From Zerene cesonia (taxonomy: Eukaryota; Arthropoda; Insecta; Lepidoptera; Pieridae): a DNA stretch of 64,000 nt. Shown here in pieces: positions 12,401 to 20,098 of the stretch. The stretch spans positions 868,001 to 932,000 of the forward strand of contig NC_052113.1 of NCBI RefSeq assembly GCF_012273895.1. Reading direction: 5' to 3'. The notes under the pieces are model-generated. The model had not been told where the DNA came from. It made no database searches and saw only the letters and a list, made by a program, of their open reading frames with translations. A program made the translations under genes and the position numbers. Within the stretch, counting starts at the first letter, position 1; each line of letters opens with the position of its first letter.

Positions 12401-15400
12401 TTGGAGGTCGTACGTGACGCGAAATCCATGTACTGTAGAGTACAACCTCCTAAAAAAAAACCTATTACAGATAAATAATCCTCTACCATCTTTAACAGAG
12501 TACGGAAACGTCTACGTATCCTCAACACCGGGTCTGGTCCCCTCAAAGCTTTCGCGGCAACGGAACACCCTTGGCGTCTGCTTGTGGCACAGAAGCAGTG
12601 TGACGCAAAATGCCTACAGTCTGGGACACGGATGAATGTCCTGGACTTGAATTTGCCACCTAGGAGTTCGACGGAAGTATGCCATATTAATGGAGAATTA
12701 GTTCATACATAATTATCTTTACAAAAAAATTAAACCACTATCCAATCACTAACTAGACTCAACCTACTAGAAACAGAATCAATATAAATGGGACACAGTA
12801 GGCACCAGCTATAAAAAAAATCATCATAATCTATTCAAACAAAAAATGCAGTCGAATCGAGAACCTCTGCCTTTTGCCTCTGCCTTGCCCTTGAAGTCGG
12901 TAAAACATATGACGTCTACCGGTCAAAATGTATTGAATTGATTTGACGATATAAAACCAAACAAATTTATTTTTCAGTTTCTACTGAGTACTTTTTCAGT
13001 TTCTTACTGCCAAATTGTGAGGAAGCATATGAAAACACAGCAACATTGATATTAATTACTTGGTTACAGTCTTGTGTATAAATTAAAAAACTTTTTGAAA
13101 ACACATGTAATAACTCACGTTCAGCGAAAAAATTCAGCAAATTTTCTTTTTCGGTCGACTCCGTTTTAATTTGAGCTCGCCCAAAAGTAAATCACGAAAG
13201 CTTCTGATAATAAATTTCACCTGTTTTCCCCATACGATTAAATTTAAGAGACAACAGCTATCCAATATTGGCATGTACGTAGGAGAAACTCCGTACAAAA
13301 GTTGCTGCCTTATTGCAGTTTATCTCAGCGTAGGTGGCACTAGCATAAAAATGTTAGCAACTTTTAAGTGTTTCTTAGTTGGAACCTCGCCAGCTCTGCG
13401 AGTATTGCAAGGGGTAAAGAACGATGGGCAAAGTTTTTCTTTGCATTTCCTAACAAGACATTACATTTTCATTATCTCGACTTTGTTTATTGTGTCTCTT
13501 TTATTGTCGGATAGATGTCCTAGTTATGTGACCACGTAAACAATCTCATTTTGGGGTTGATTTAAAAATGTCCATATGAATAATAAATACATTTCTAATC
13601 CGGACCATGGCTTAACACTGTTTGTATTGAATTGAACATTATTGGATAAAGAATAGAACGATATTTCCTGCTGATTGACGAAAAGAAATTTTCTATTGAA
13701 CCGAAAATTTTTTTCGGGAAATACCATTTTTTACGTTGAAATAATCTAAAATTGATCATAAGAATAATTTTTTCGTTGCCTCCGACGTCAGATATCTGCG
13801 GAAGTTACCATAAACACAATGGAAACGTGGCCAGCGCCCACAGATATATACGAAACTCACAACCACACTACTACAGAACTGAAGTTTTTCGATGATCAGG
13901 ATATATTTTTGCTGGTAAGTCATTTCGGAATATGAGACCTAACGCACGACGCATTGAAATCGGGAAGTGGTATTCACGCAGTTTTGTTAATTATTCAAAA
14001 GGTGTGATTTATAATAAGAAAAAAGCTAAGCTTGAATTCGCAATAGGTTTTTAAAGGAACTTTTGTGATTAGACCATTTTTTGGTAGCATGATGTAGCAT
14101 AAAGTGTTCGGATTTAACGTTGGTATTACATCGGCAATTTAAGTCTGATATTTAAGGCACAATTTTCCATCTAAAAATTTATTATTGAATGATTCTGTCC
14201 ATTGTTTAATTTAGTTTTATATTTTGACTATTTAATAGATTAACGCTAAGTCTTCTAAAGGAATATCTATTTAAAAACATCGTTCTATCTACTCTTAGTT
14301 AGGTAGTTAACATTAATCTGTTAAAAGAATAATTGATATACTCATAGCAAACCATCCCACAATAGATTTATTATGTACATTTTAGACAATACCGTTACAA
14401 TTGGACCTGGAGTTCCCCATATTACAAACTCAGCCTTCCTTTGTCGATTTTGGATACGTGATGGATGGTGAAGCGAGGAAAACTTACTTCACTGTGATGC
14501 ATTCTAGCCGTATGATTTTCAATTTTCATTAACTTCTTTAGATTAATTCGACATTGGTTTAGTTTTACAATTCGAACCGTGAGGCGATGACGCGGGAATA
14601 AGTTCTATATCTAGTCTAGTTTGAATGTCCATGAATATTTGGTTATTTTGTCCCCGTAGCAGGCACAAAGCTAAATGCGGGTTGGCAGACGACACGTGCC
14701 AACCAAGGTTTTCCTTCTAAGCGGTGTCAGTTATGTGTCATCGAGCAATTATGAGGTGGATAATGTGTGAACGAATTTAATTTTTCTGTTGGTTTTCTTC
14801 ATTTTTATTATAGAGTGGGTAATTCTTGAGGAATATTTCTTTGTAAATTAGTTTTAGTTGTAAAATTGTGTGTGTTTTAAGAACATTTTATCCTACACTA
14901 TTTCAGAAACAGTGACAATTCCGGTGATAATAGAATGCACTGGCGATCCAGAATTTCGAATTTGGCCACCAGAGCTGGACCTGGCTCCTAATAGCCGTGA
15001 GCGTGTGTATGTGCAGTATGTGGCTAGGTTAGATTTTCTACATTGTATTGAATTATATTCTGTTTCACCTAATCTTAAATTTTATGAAATTTACTTTTTT
15101 GTACCGTGTTGTATCTCTCATAAAATTTTCAAATAAACTTAAGAAAACGTAGACACTAGTATATGAATGTTGTATTTTGCCTTACATTATGAATAATTAA
15201 TTAATGTAAGATTCGGCCGAGGGCCCGTATCCTTTTTCTCACCCTTTCGTTACTTTGCTCTATCGTCGCCCCCTCAAAAGCGGCAACGTGTTTTCAGTAG
15301 TCCCCATTGTCCTATTCACGGGTGGTGATGATCGCTTACCACCAGACTGCCGCGCTAAAGCTATTGCATAGTATTTTTTATCAACTTATGTCATAATAAT

Positions 15401-15770
15401 TGTTTATTTATTTTATTTATGCAGTATTTTTAAGTCAATAAAAGCTACTATGCTACTGCTATTCATCGATAGATGGCAAAACTAAAAAGTATCACCGCCG
15501 GTCGGAGTGGGGGGTGTTAGGTTATTTTCATTACGAAATTTCTGGATTCTGTCGATTCCACGCTCGAGGTCCTCCCGCGATATAAGCTTAAAAACACAGA
15601 TATCGGTATGTAGATGGCGGGCGCGGCCCGCGGAGGCGCGCGTGCGGGTGGCGGCGCGGGGCGGCGCGGGGCGCTGGTGCGCGCGCGCGCTACGGGCGCG
15701 GGCCGGCGCCGCGCTCGACCGCGCCGCGCACGCGCCCGCGCACGACCACACTGACGACGCGCACCTGTGA
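324..15770 (+). CDS. ASH-domain-like protein gene, 3' part (13 exons, 5' end outside window)
   Basis: This is a spliced gene running left to right. Exons, each bounded by AG and GT, are 324-439, 526-617, 1055-1093, 5241-5550, 5747-5836, 6943-7064, 7460-7584, 12130-12270, 12499-12676, 13792-13914, 14386-14509, 14907-15027 and 15614-15770 (stop TGA). All phases join correctly if one base is skipped near 5519 in exon 4, giving about 578 residues. Residues about 335-375 (LRILNTGSGPLKAF, then HPWRLLV) and about 455-550 (SFVDFGYVMDGEARKTYFTV, then TVTIPVIIECTGDPEF, then ERVYVQYVARWRARP) have the alternating beta-strand pattern with 'N-T-G' and 'DFG-x-V-x-x-G' typical of ASH/MSP immunoglobulin folds. 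Proteins of this class (HYDIN, CFAP47, DLEC1, SPD-2/CEP192) work in cilia, flagella or centrosomes, so a similar role is inferred. No signal peptide or membrane segment is visible. The identity within the class is unresolved, and more exons must lie to the left. Confidence 0.8.
526..617 (+). CDS. ASH-like gene, exon 2
   Basis: Acceptor 'gatgtcgtcag' precedes 526 and the strong donor AATC|GTGAGT follows 617. Phase is 2 in and 1 out. It encodes MSSSDRCRSVRVSNPSRSRL, then AVQAYIVTEN (residues 40-69). 'SVRVSNPSRSRLAVQAYI' fits the 'v-x-v-x-N-x-S' beta-strand pair of ASH domains. The intron before it is only 86 bases. The ATG at 527 could be mistaken for a start codon, but the phase-matched upstream exon makes it internal. 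A short piece of family-B repeat lies just after the donor (about 655-705). Confidence 0.75.
1055..1093 (+). CDS. ASH-like gene, 39-bp microexon (exon 3)
   Basis: A strong acceptor with a pyrimidine tract ('tcccccatttccag') precedes 1055, and the donor AAGC|GTGAGG follows 1093. Thirteen residues, RVIYVLRLELFLK (70-82, the first shared with exon 2), are read in phase 1 in and phase 1 out, so including or skipping the exon keeps the frame. The encoded beta-strand-like stretch continues the fold of exon 2 and leads into 'PPNLNAVTP' of exon 4. Short exons like this are often missed by gene callers. Confidence 0.6.
1502..1700 (+). repeat. Family A retroposon tail (copy 1)
   Basis: Starts 'ctactaatattataaatg' and ends near 'gatgaaaccgcgg'. 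Six copies lie in this window (this one, 30474-30670, 32066-32275, 42412-42545, 43580-43795, 51944-52145). They look like 3' ends of a non-LTR element or a derived SINE; the family name is not assigned. Confidence 0.75.
3250..3413 (-). repeat. Family B retroposon tail (copy 1)
   Basis: Complement of the unit that runs 'ctaatattataaagctgaag' ... 'ctttcagtgttagatagccc' ... 'gggcgaagccggggcggacc'. Other copies are at 10262-10424, 16352-16533, 35269-35433 and 57152-57326, with fragments at 655-705 and 19620-19675. Confidence 0.75.
4580..4912 (+). repeat. Poly(A)-tailed retroposon, family D (near full length)
   Basis: Runs from 'gagtcgagcacgcttcggc' to 'gctatgacat' plus 22 A residues. Internal landmarks are 'caccggggaagtaccacac', 'gcgtgaaatagt' and 'gggcggtggtgatcg...accatcaggcgaaccacc'. 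The poly(A) tail and the 5'-truncated copies elsewhere point to LINE-driven retroposition. No target-site duplication is obvious. Confidence 0.8.
5241..5550 (+). CDS. ASH-like gene, exon 4 (with apparent 1-base frameshift)
   Basis: Acceptor 'cgataacag' precedes 5241 (weak pyrimidine tract) and the strong donor GATG|GTAAGA follows 5550. From the acceptor the frame runs PPNLNAVTPVMLQNIT... to ...DAEIIRWFREL (residues 83-175) and would stop at TGA 5531-5533. The donor joins the next exon only in a frame shifted by one base, where 5520-5549 reads GYSDDGFGCD. Removing one A from 'gaattaaggg' at about 5517-5519 gives 'WFRELGYSDDGFGCD', a smooth continuation. 'ERLIFLLNNTSPSDNRVTL' looks like another Ig-type beta strand pair. 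The extra base may be a sequencing or assembly error, or a real lesion. Confidence 0.7.
5747..5836 (+). CDS. ASH-like gene, exon 5
   Basis: Acceptor 'aacattttcag' precedes 5747 and donor GATT|GTAAGT follows 5836, both good matches to consensus. Phase is 1 in and 1 out. It encodes EYPQQELPFRLYIRFYDVLP, then RTCPCLYHVD (residues 186-215). It is cysteine-containing, with aromatic and hydrophobic residues alternating. A second frame (NIHNKNC...) is also open here, but it stops in the exon after next, so it is not used. Confidence 0.85.
6943..7064 (+). CDS. ASH-like gene, exon 6
   Basis: Acceptor 'tattattattag' precedes 6943 and donor TAAA|GTATGT follows 7064. Phase is 1 in and 0 out. It encodes SESCIDEGSERGSSSLYQEM, then DTAIELYLSRDFGVQDDTYY (residues 216-256). 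This stretch is acidic, serine-rich and probably a flexible linker between folded domains, with no recognised motif. Codon use contrasts with the AT-rich surroundings. Confidence 0.85.
7180..7310 (+). repeat. Family D fragment in intron 6
   Basis: Degraded 3' half of family D: 'cttcccaatccattcctt', 'aaagcgggaaacgcagg', 'gggcggaggaaatcgctt'. A short run of 'atctaat' units follows (about 7369-7420). Confidence 0.6.
7460..7584 (+). CDS. ASH-like gene, exon 7
   Basis: Acceptor 'tttccttgctcag' precedes 7460 and donor TGTGG|GTGAGT follows 7584. Phase is 0 in and 2 out. It encodes LEPTELSMDVGSQATPGVTL, then SQEPMAPPSVILFRTQPVDK (residues 257-297). The first half is linker-like, and 'PPSVILFRTQPVDKCG' looks like the first strand of the next Ig-like unit. 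The intron that follows is about 4.5 kb and holds several repeats. Confidence 0.85.
8323..8577 (+). repeat. Family D copy, 3'-truncated
   Basis: Begins 'ggagtcgagcacgtttcgg' and stops after 'cgcagaggcactacctacc', so the last third and the poly(A) tail are missing. Loss of the 3' end is unusual for a retroposon and points to a later deletion. Confidence 0.75.
9632..9680 (+). repeat. (CA)n-rich microsatellite
   Basis: Imperfect CA/CATA simple repeat with 'cacacacacacaca' runs, inside intron 7 of the ASH-like gene. Confidence 0.8.
10262..10424 (+). repeat. Family B retroposon tail (copy 2)
   Basis: Complete tail from 'ctatactaatattataaagc' to 'gcgaagccggcgcggaccgg'. It is followed at once by a reverse-strand family-D fragment (about 10430-10515, 'gagctggtgggacgcctgat'). 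Confidence 0.75.
10918..11135 (+). repeat. Family H retroposon tail (copy 2)
   Basis: 'gtctccgcccggagatcaat' ... 'cctatcacccaagtcagct' ... 'tttataatataagtgtga'. It matches the 48447-48650 copy in order and spacing. Confidence 0.7.
11889..12075 (+). repeat. Family C retroposon tail (copy 1)
   Basis: Runs 'ctacactaatattacctata' ... 'actactggaccatttaaaaa' ... 'gggcgaagccggggcgaact'. The second copy is at 56972-57142. It resembles family B at both ends, so the two are probably related. A separate short poly(A)-type tail lies just upstream (about 11760-11860). Confidence 0.7.
12130..12270 (+). CDS. ASH-like gene, exon 8
   Basis: Acceptor 'gttttatctag' precedes 12130 and the strong donor TTGAG|GTAAGA follows 12270. 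Phase is 2 in and 2 out, exactly 47 codons. It encodes PGWYRPEPAPQLVRLLAVTR, then LASLLVLPSKLC, then INVCTLDLPINEVL (residues 299-344). Joined to exon 9 it gives 'LDLPINEVLRVRKRLRILN', the expected lead-in of an ASH domain. A family-C retroposon tail ends about 55 bases upstream of the acceptor, so the element sits very close to the splice site. Confidence 0.75.
12499..12676 (+). CDS. ASH-like gene, exon 9 (ASH core)
   Basis: Acceptor 'ctaccatctttaacag' precedes 12499 and donor GGAA|GTATGC follows 12676. Phase is 2 in and 0 out. It encodes RVRKRLRILNTGSGPLKAFA, then ATEHPWRLLVAQKQCDAKC, then LQSGTRMNVLDLNLPPRSS (residues 345-404). 'LRILNTGSGPLKAF...HPWRLL' is the clearest ASH-type signature in the protein: hydrophobic strand, N-T-G turn, then P-L and P-W. 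A second frame is open across most of this exon (NNPLPSLTEYGN...), but it does not fit the flanking phases. Confidence 0.9.
12722..12895 (+). repeat. Family L repeat copy
   Basis: Shares 'gggacacagtaggcaccagc' and 'cagtcgaatcgagaacctc' with stretches at about 23190-23300, 32285-32470, 42285-42380 and 58250-58345. It is a dispersed unit with no coding capacity seen here. Confidence 0.5.
13792..13914 (+). CDS. ASH-like gene, exon 10
   Basis: Acceptor 'gcctccgacgtcag' precedes 13792 and the strong donor TGCTG|GTAAGT follows 13914. Phase is 0 in and 0 out, 41 codons. It encodes ISAEVTINTMETWPAPTDIY, then ETHNHTTTELKFFDDQDIFL (residues 405-445). It continues the strands of exon 9 ('STE|ISAEVTIN') and then enters a polar stretch that ends in a hydrophobic strand leading to exon 11. 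Confidence 0.85.
14386..14509 (+). CDS. ASH-like gene, exon 11 (DFG turn)
   Basis: Acceptor 'tatgtacattttag' precedes 14386 and donor TAGCC|GTATGA follows 14509. Phase is 0 in and 1 out. It encodes TIPLQLDLEFPILQTQPSFV, then DFGYVMDGEARKTYFTVMHS (residues 446-486). 'P-S-F-V-DFG-Y-V-x-D-G-E' followed by 'YFTV' is the classic opening of an ASH/MSP Ig-like domain (P..ldFG.v..G......v.v.N.s). Confidence 0.9.
14907..15027 (+). CDS. ASH-like gene, exon 12
   Basis: Acceptor 'cctacactatttcag' precedes 14907. Phase is 1 in and 2 out with donor GCTAG|GTTAGA after 15027. It encodes QTVTIPVIIECTGDPEFRIW, then PPELDLAPNSRERVYVQYVA (residues 487-526). This completes the middle strands of the last ASH-like domain: 'P-E-x-x-L-A-P-x-S-x-x-x-V-x-V-x-Y'. 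An earlier GTGAGC (14996-15001) is a stronger donor match, but using it would cut the domain, so the later and weaker donor is preferred. Confidence 0.8.
15213..15362 (+). repeat. Family D fragment in last intron of ASH-like gene
   Basis: Central and 3' parts only: 'gggcccgtatcctttttctc', 'cccctcaaaagcggcaacg', 'gggtggtgatgatcgcttac'. Confidence 0.65.
15482..15583 (-). CDS. Possible antisense terminal exon (unknown protein)
   Basis: On the minus strand, an acceptor-like 'atctgtgtttttaag' at about 15584-15598 is followed by LISREDLERGIDRIQKFRNE, then NNLTPPTPTGGDTF and a stop (TAG). The composition looks like a real protein C-terminus. AATAAA-type signals lie 60-80 bases beyond the stop (about 15400-15420, minus strand). 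The segment falls inside the last intron of the ASH-like gene, in the opposite direction. I do not recognise it and find no upstream exon, so it may be a chance antisense frame. Confidence 0.25.
   Translation of the reverse strand: MSREDLERGIDRIQKFRNENNLTPPTPTGGDTF
15614..15770 (+). CDS. ASH-like gene, GC-rich terminal exon
   Basis: The preferred acceptor is 'cggtatgtag' before 15614, which gives the right phase (AG|A). The same frame is open back to 15486, so 15521 or 15569 are other phase-compatible starts. It encodes RWRARPAEARVRVAARGGAG, then RWCARALRARAG, and ends ...HDHTDDAHL before TGA 15768-15770 (residues 527-578). 'VYVQYVARWRARPAEARVRV' plus 'GRWCARALRA' fits the final strands of an ASH domain. 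Base composition is almost all G and C, with nearly every third codon position G/C, in sharp contrast to the AT-rich window. The acceptor has no clear pyrimidine tract, which lowers confidence in the exact start. Confidence 0.6.
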
Positions 15771-18126
15771 CGCGAGGTACAGTGCAACCTTTTTATTTAT
15801 AGTGGAGAATGCTTTTACGCATACCCAGAGCTAACGAGGAAAAAGCCCTGGATTATGTCAGACTCACACCGCTGACCTACCGACTAAACTCCACTGTTCC
15901 GTCACTCCGCTTCATTGGCAGAATCACGGGTATTCGGTAGAAGCGCAACCGCAAACCTGCTAGCGGAAAGTGCAATGCAACCTAACCTAACCTCACCCTT
16001 TTTAACGTCAGCATATCTTCAATATACCAGATGTAATCCTGATTATGCCAGACTTACTAGCTCAAACCTCACGGTGGCCTGCTACAGCTTTTAGAATAAT
16101 AAGTAAATTCTAGAGTTACACTAGCTGATGTCTGCAACATCGCCTGTTTGGTCAAAATTAATTTTCATGAGACATATTTTCGTTCCTTGTGGGGAATTTA
16201 TTAAAATTCTTACTTAACGGATGGGTCTTCTAAATGCCAAATCAAAAAATTAGTAGTTCAGTTAGTTTAGTTAGTAAATAATAAATTAAAATAAATAAAA
16301 ATTTCGAGCACCTCCATTCGGCTTTTAATAGCTTACAATATATTTAACGACTAGCGGTCCACCCCGGCTTCGCTCGTGGTACATATATAGCCTATAGCCT
16401 CCCTAGCCTAGCCGCCCTCAATAAATGGGCTATCTAACACTGAAAGATATTTTCAAATCGGACCAGTAGTACCTGAGATTAGTGTGTTCAAACAAACAAT
16501 CAAAGTCTTCAGCTTTATCATATTCATATAGATTAAAATACAAAAATACTTTATTGTAATCTCAGGAGCTACTGGTACAACTAAAAAAAAAACAAAAATT
16601 TTTCGTTTAATAAGTCCATTTATTGAGAAAGAAATGAAACGGCGGGGCACAGCTAGTTTTATTTACTTAATTAAATATATTTTCAGATTGGAAGCATTAT
16701 TTTTCAAGTTGGGACAAAGAACCAAACGAGACTTATTGTTTTTTTACCTAAACCTATTTAATGTTTATAGATATTGTTTCAAATTACATTGTTTTTTTTT
16801 ATTTCAGTCTTCGTATTATATTAGAACTCTCTAGAATATTCCCGTCATTTTCTTTACGAAATCTGCTATACATGTAAGGACCTTATAGATATAAAAAAGA
16901 AGAAAGAATTAATAATATTTAAAATGGCATAAAATAATATGATAAATGTACAAAAACAAAAAATATAAAAATTGCGAGAGAACAGTTATTAAACTTTTTT
17001 TTTTTTTGATTCGACGTCATATAAAAATGAAGAATATGTTTTTTTTAAATTTCGAAATGCGTAACAGTTTCTGATTGAAATCTGTTATTAAAACTTGGGA
17101 ACAAAATAAGAATTGACTAGAAGACTAACGGTACAAACAGAATAATAGGAAACCATAATATTATAATAATTTTACTTATGTCAATACAAGCTTTCGCCAG
17201 CTTCGCTTGCGTTGACATAATTATGTTTCGTGTACTATAGACCCAAAACCTATTTAGAAACGTCATTATATAAAAAGATGTATGATAATGCGATGAAACT
17301 CGTAAATTGAAAACTTCGCAAGACCTGCATTAGTAGAGAAATACTTTTTAAACAGAGTTTATACAGTTACTAGGCATTTATATTTCTAGTTGTTGAACTG
17401 GGTTACGATAGCGAAGTTTTAAATTTCCATACTTTAACTGTTACAATGCATATGTTACTGTATTTCATGATCATTAAACCAGTGCCAAGTTCCAACGTTT
17501 CGCCTGTAATTAAAGCAAAGCTGGGGTTAATTAAGATTTATTATTTGTATATAAAACCTTTTTAGCGGAACGGTTGGAATGCTTTCAGAAATGTGAATGT
17601 ATTGTGGACGGTTATTTAAATATATCAGAATGTTTGTGTTGTTCTTATTAATTATAACAATATTGCTTATTGTTGTCAATTCGTCAATGTATTAAACACT
17701 ACAAGGCACAAAGATGTAGTAACTTGTTATGATTTATCATTGATAGAATCCATATTATATAGAGGTAGAGTTTGTTAATTTGTGCGTTTATGACGTTGTA
17801 ACTAGATCTGGATCTACTGAACCGATTTGAACAATTTTTCACCAATGAGTAGGCACGTTATCTGTAATCTATGACGGATTATATTTTAGTGAAGCTGGAA
17901 CAAGCGGCTAGTCTTCTATAAGAATGTAAACCCTTTTAAAATTAGGTTATTGATGCATTTAGCTTGCATGGTGCTCGAACGATATAAAAAGCTTAATTAG
18001 TTCATTCCATAAAGTGAATAACATAATAAATAGAAGCATTTTACTACCTCTAAGTGTTGAGACAGTTATGTAGAAGATTTGTTTTTATATATATATAACG
18101 TTAAAAACAAAATTGGTAATTTTTTG
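15771..18126. other. Intergenic stretch after the ASH-like gene
   Basis: No gene is supported. AATAAA motifs at about 16280-16300 could end the ASH-like transcript. A family-B copy (16352-16533, minus) is present. A 66-base stretch at 16808-16873 has a strong acceptor and donor in a usable phase but a poor fit to the protein. The remainder is AT-rich. Confidence 0.5.
16352..16533 (-). repeat. Family B retroposon tail (copy 3)
   Basis: Complement copy with 'ggtccaccccggcttcgctc' at one end and 'tcttcagctttatcatattc' at the other. Confidence 0.7.
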
Positions 18127-18402
18127 ATGAAATTCGTTAATGAATATTTGATAATAAACTCGATAAATGCTTATAAAACCTATTCAACCATCTATAATTG
18201 GATCCAATATAGTTACGAAACTCCAATGAAGCCAAGTTTTTACTTAACAGACTTAAATCCGATAAATAACTTTGAATATTTCATCCTTATCTTACTTTTA
18301 ATGTTTTTCTTGACAAAAGACTGCCTAAGAACGGGTTTGTCGTTCGTTAAAAGAAAATCTTTTTTTGAGTATTATGTTTTTAAATTGATTTCGAAGTTTT
18401 AA
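18127..18402 (+). CDS. Candidate small membrane protein (91 aa), unknown
   Basis: An intronless open frame from ATG 18127 to TAA. Residues about 56-74 (FEYFILILLLMFFLTKDCL) form one hydrophobic segment followed by basic residues (SFVKRK), as in a single-pass membrane protein. The N-terminal half is polar and rich in Asn, Tyr and Thr (INAYKTYSTIYNWIQYSYET). A TATA-like run ('ttatatatatata') lies about 30 bases upstream, and AATAAA overlaps the stop codon. I do not recognise the family. AT-rich DNA yields such frames by chance, so this could be spurious. Confidence 0.3.
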   Translation: MKFVNEYLIINSINAYKTYSTIYNWIQYSYETPMKPSFYLTDLNPINNFEYFILILLLMFFLTKDCLRTGLSFVKRKSFFEYYVFKLISKF

Positions 18403-19970
18403 TAAATCGATCTGATTGCTATTTTTAAGCATGTCTACTGAATTATTATTTGTTAATATTAGTTACTCAAATAATTTAATACTTTAACTTTAATAACAAA
18501 GCACCATTTAATATTATAGTTCCAGAAAAATAACTTTCATACATGAAAATAAAAAAAGGTGTGTGTGCGATTCACACACGAAAGAAGTGAAATTTCAGTA
18601 ATTCGATAAAAGAATGAGATGAATATATATAAAATATGAAATAATATGTATATTTCTGTCTCATTCTTTGCCGGCTTCATTCTACACATTTTTGTATTTG
18701 TGTCTCTTACCTGTCGTTGTTCCGTTGCATCAGATTTGAAATCACAACGATTCTAAAGAAGTTTCACTTCAAAATGTTCAAGTACTAGCTCAGCATAAAA
18801 TAATAAAGTGCAAGTTTCATATAGCGTGTATTTTATGAGCTTAAAGTGAGTTTGGGTGTTGTTATGTTCCGTTTCTTAAAAGTAAGGAAAAACAGCATGG
18901 AAACTCATATCATTGCTTTAAATTCCTTCTCACGTTGCATGCAGTGGAATCGAGTTTTTTCACTACTATTATGTTCAAAGTAACGACAAACCTAACATGT
19001 ATACAGAAAAAAACAGTCGCGTGACGTGCAAGAGAATCTGTCACGGTTATAGTGAAAATTAGGTATTTGATTATAATAGGCTATGTACGTAGCTACCAAG
19101 GGCGAAGCCAGGGCAGACCAGTAGTATGTATAAACGTCTCTTACGGTAAATATAACAGTATTCTGCAGATAACAAAATATCATCGTTTTATCTCATTTAC
19201 ACATGTTACATATATAGGATATAAAATTTTTGGTATAAAGCCCTTAAAATGACTGTACATTGACTTGTTTAGAGTACAACACTCATATTTTCCACCATTC
19301 AATATAAGGGGACGATCAACTTCGCAAAATCCTATTCAACTCAGCACTTAACACGCCATCTCGTACAACACACTACATTTTAAGGGTCGTTTCTTTTCGC
19401 TGTTATGCTTTGTAAAACACATGTTACCGTAAAATTGTTAACGTTACGAAATAATAATCTGTATTGTGATCCGTATGATACCAACTGGTTATAATTTTAT
19501 TCATTATTTTTCGGTGATTATAATATACTAATGCCTGTTTTCCGGCTTAGTAAAGTAAAAAATTAATTTATGGGACAAGGTATACGCTTATACAATAGAA
19601 TTCCTCATAGTATTAAATCGTTTAGTAGTGCTGTTCGTCCCGGCTTCGCCCGTGGTACATATATAGCCTATATCAATCAGTGTCAATGTCGCAAGGGAAT
19701 CGAAACCTAGAGGGTCTTCTTGTGAAATCAGAATCTTATATTACAAAAGCATAAATTTTTGGTTGCATTATACAATTATACTTACTCGCACCCCTCGGTG
19801 TGCGAATCAGCAGTTTTTTTTTTTACTAGTCGCATAATATTTATAAAAAAAAGAGATAAATTTTGAGTAAGTAATCGTACGGAGAAATCAATAAAACAAT
19901 TGTCTTTATTGCATTAGCTTTTAAATTTATCAGAATACTTGAGGAGTATTAAAAATTCTGTAATTTAAGG
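18403..19970. other. AT-rich stretch without a gene
   Basis: No coding exon is seen. It contains a short hairpin (GTGTGTG/CACACAC, 18561-18579), fragments of the 'gggcgaagccagggcagacc' tail (about 19095) and a family-B fragment on the minus strand (19620-19675). Confidence 0.5.
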
Positions 19971-19972
19971 GC

Positions 19973-20098
19973 CCTCGCTGTAGCGTAGTGAACGAAGGAA
20001 GGTGCCCCTGGGCAGATAGAACCAAAAGGGTAGAAAAAAAGGTCAGGCGTCGCTATAGAACAGCGAAGGTTCAAATCCTGCCCTATGATCTTTTTTTT
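19973..20098 (+). ncRNA. Pol III-type unit with A box and B box (tRNA-derived pseudogene or SINE head)
   Basis: 'TAGCGTAGTGAACGAAGG' at about 19981-19998 resembles a tRNA A box. 'GGTTCAAATCC' at about 20070-20080 is a perfect B box. A run of T (about 20090-20098) could terminate Pol III. The boxes are about 75 bases apart, longer than in an ordinary tRNA, and the T-stem does not pair well, so this is not an intact tRNA gene. Confidence 0.4.

Noticed and set aside
13171..13539. 122-residue open frame in intron 9
   Set aside because: Exons 9 and 10 join in phase with a continuous fold. The frame has no recognisable domain and no suitable splice pair.
16808..16873. Possible extra exon of the ASH-like gene (strong acceptor 'tttttttttatttcag', donor GTAAGG, phase-compatible with exon 12)
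   Set aside because: The peptide (SLRIILELSRIFPSF) does not continue the ASH domain as well as the GC-rich exon at 15614, which has a natural stop.
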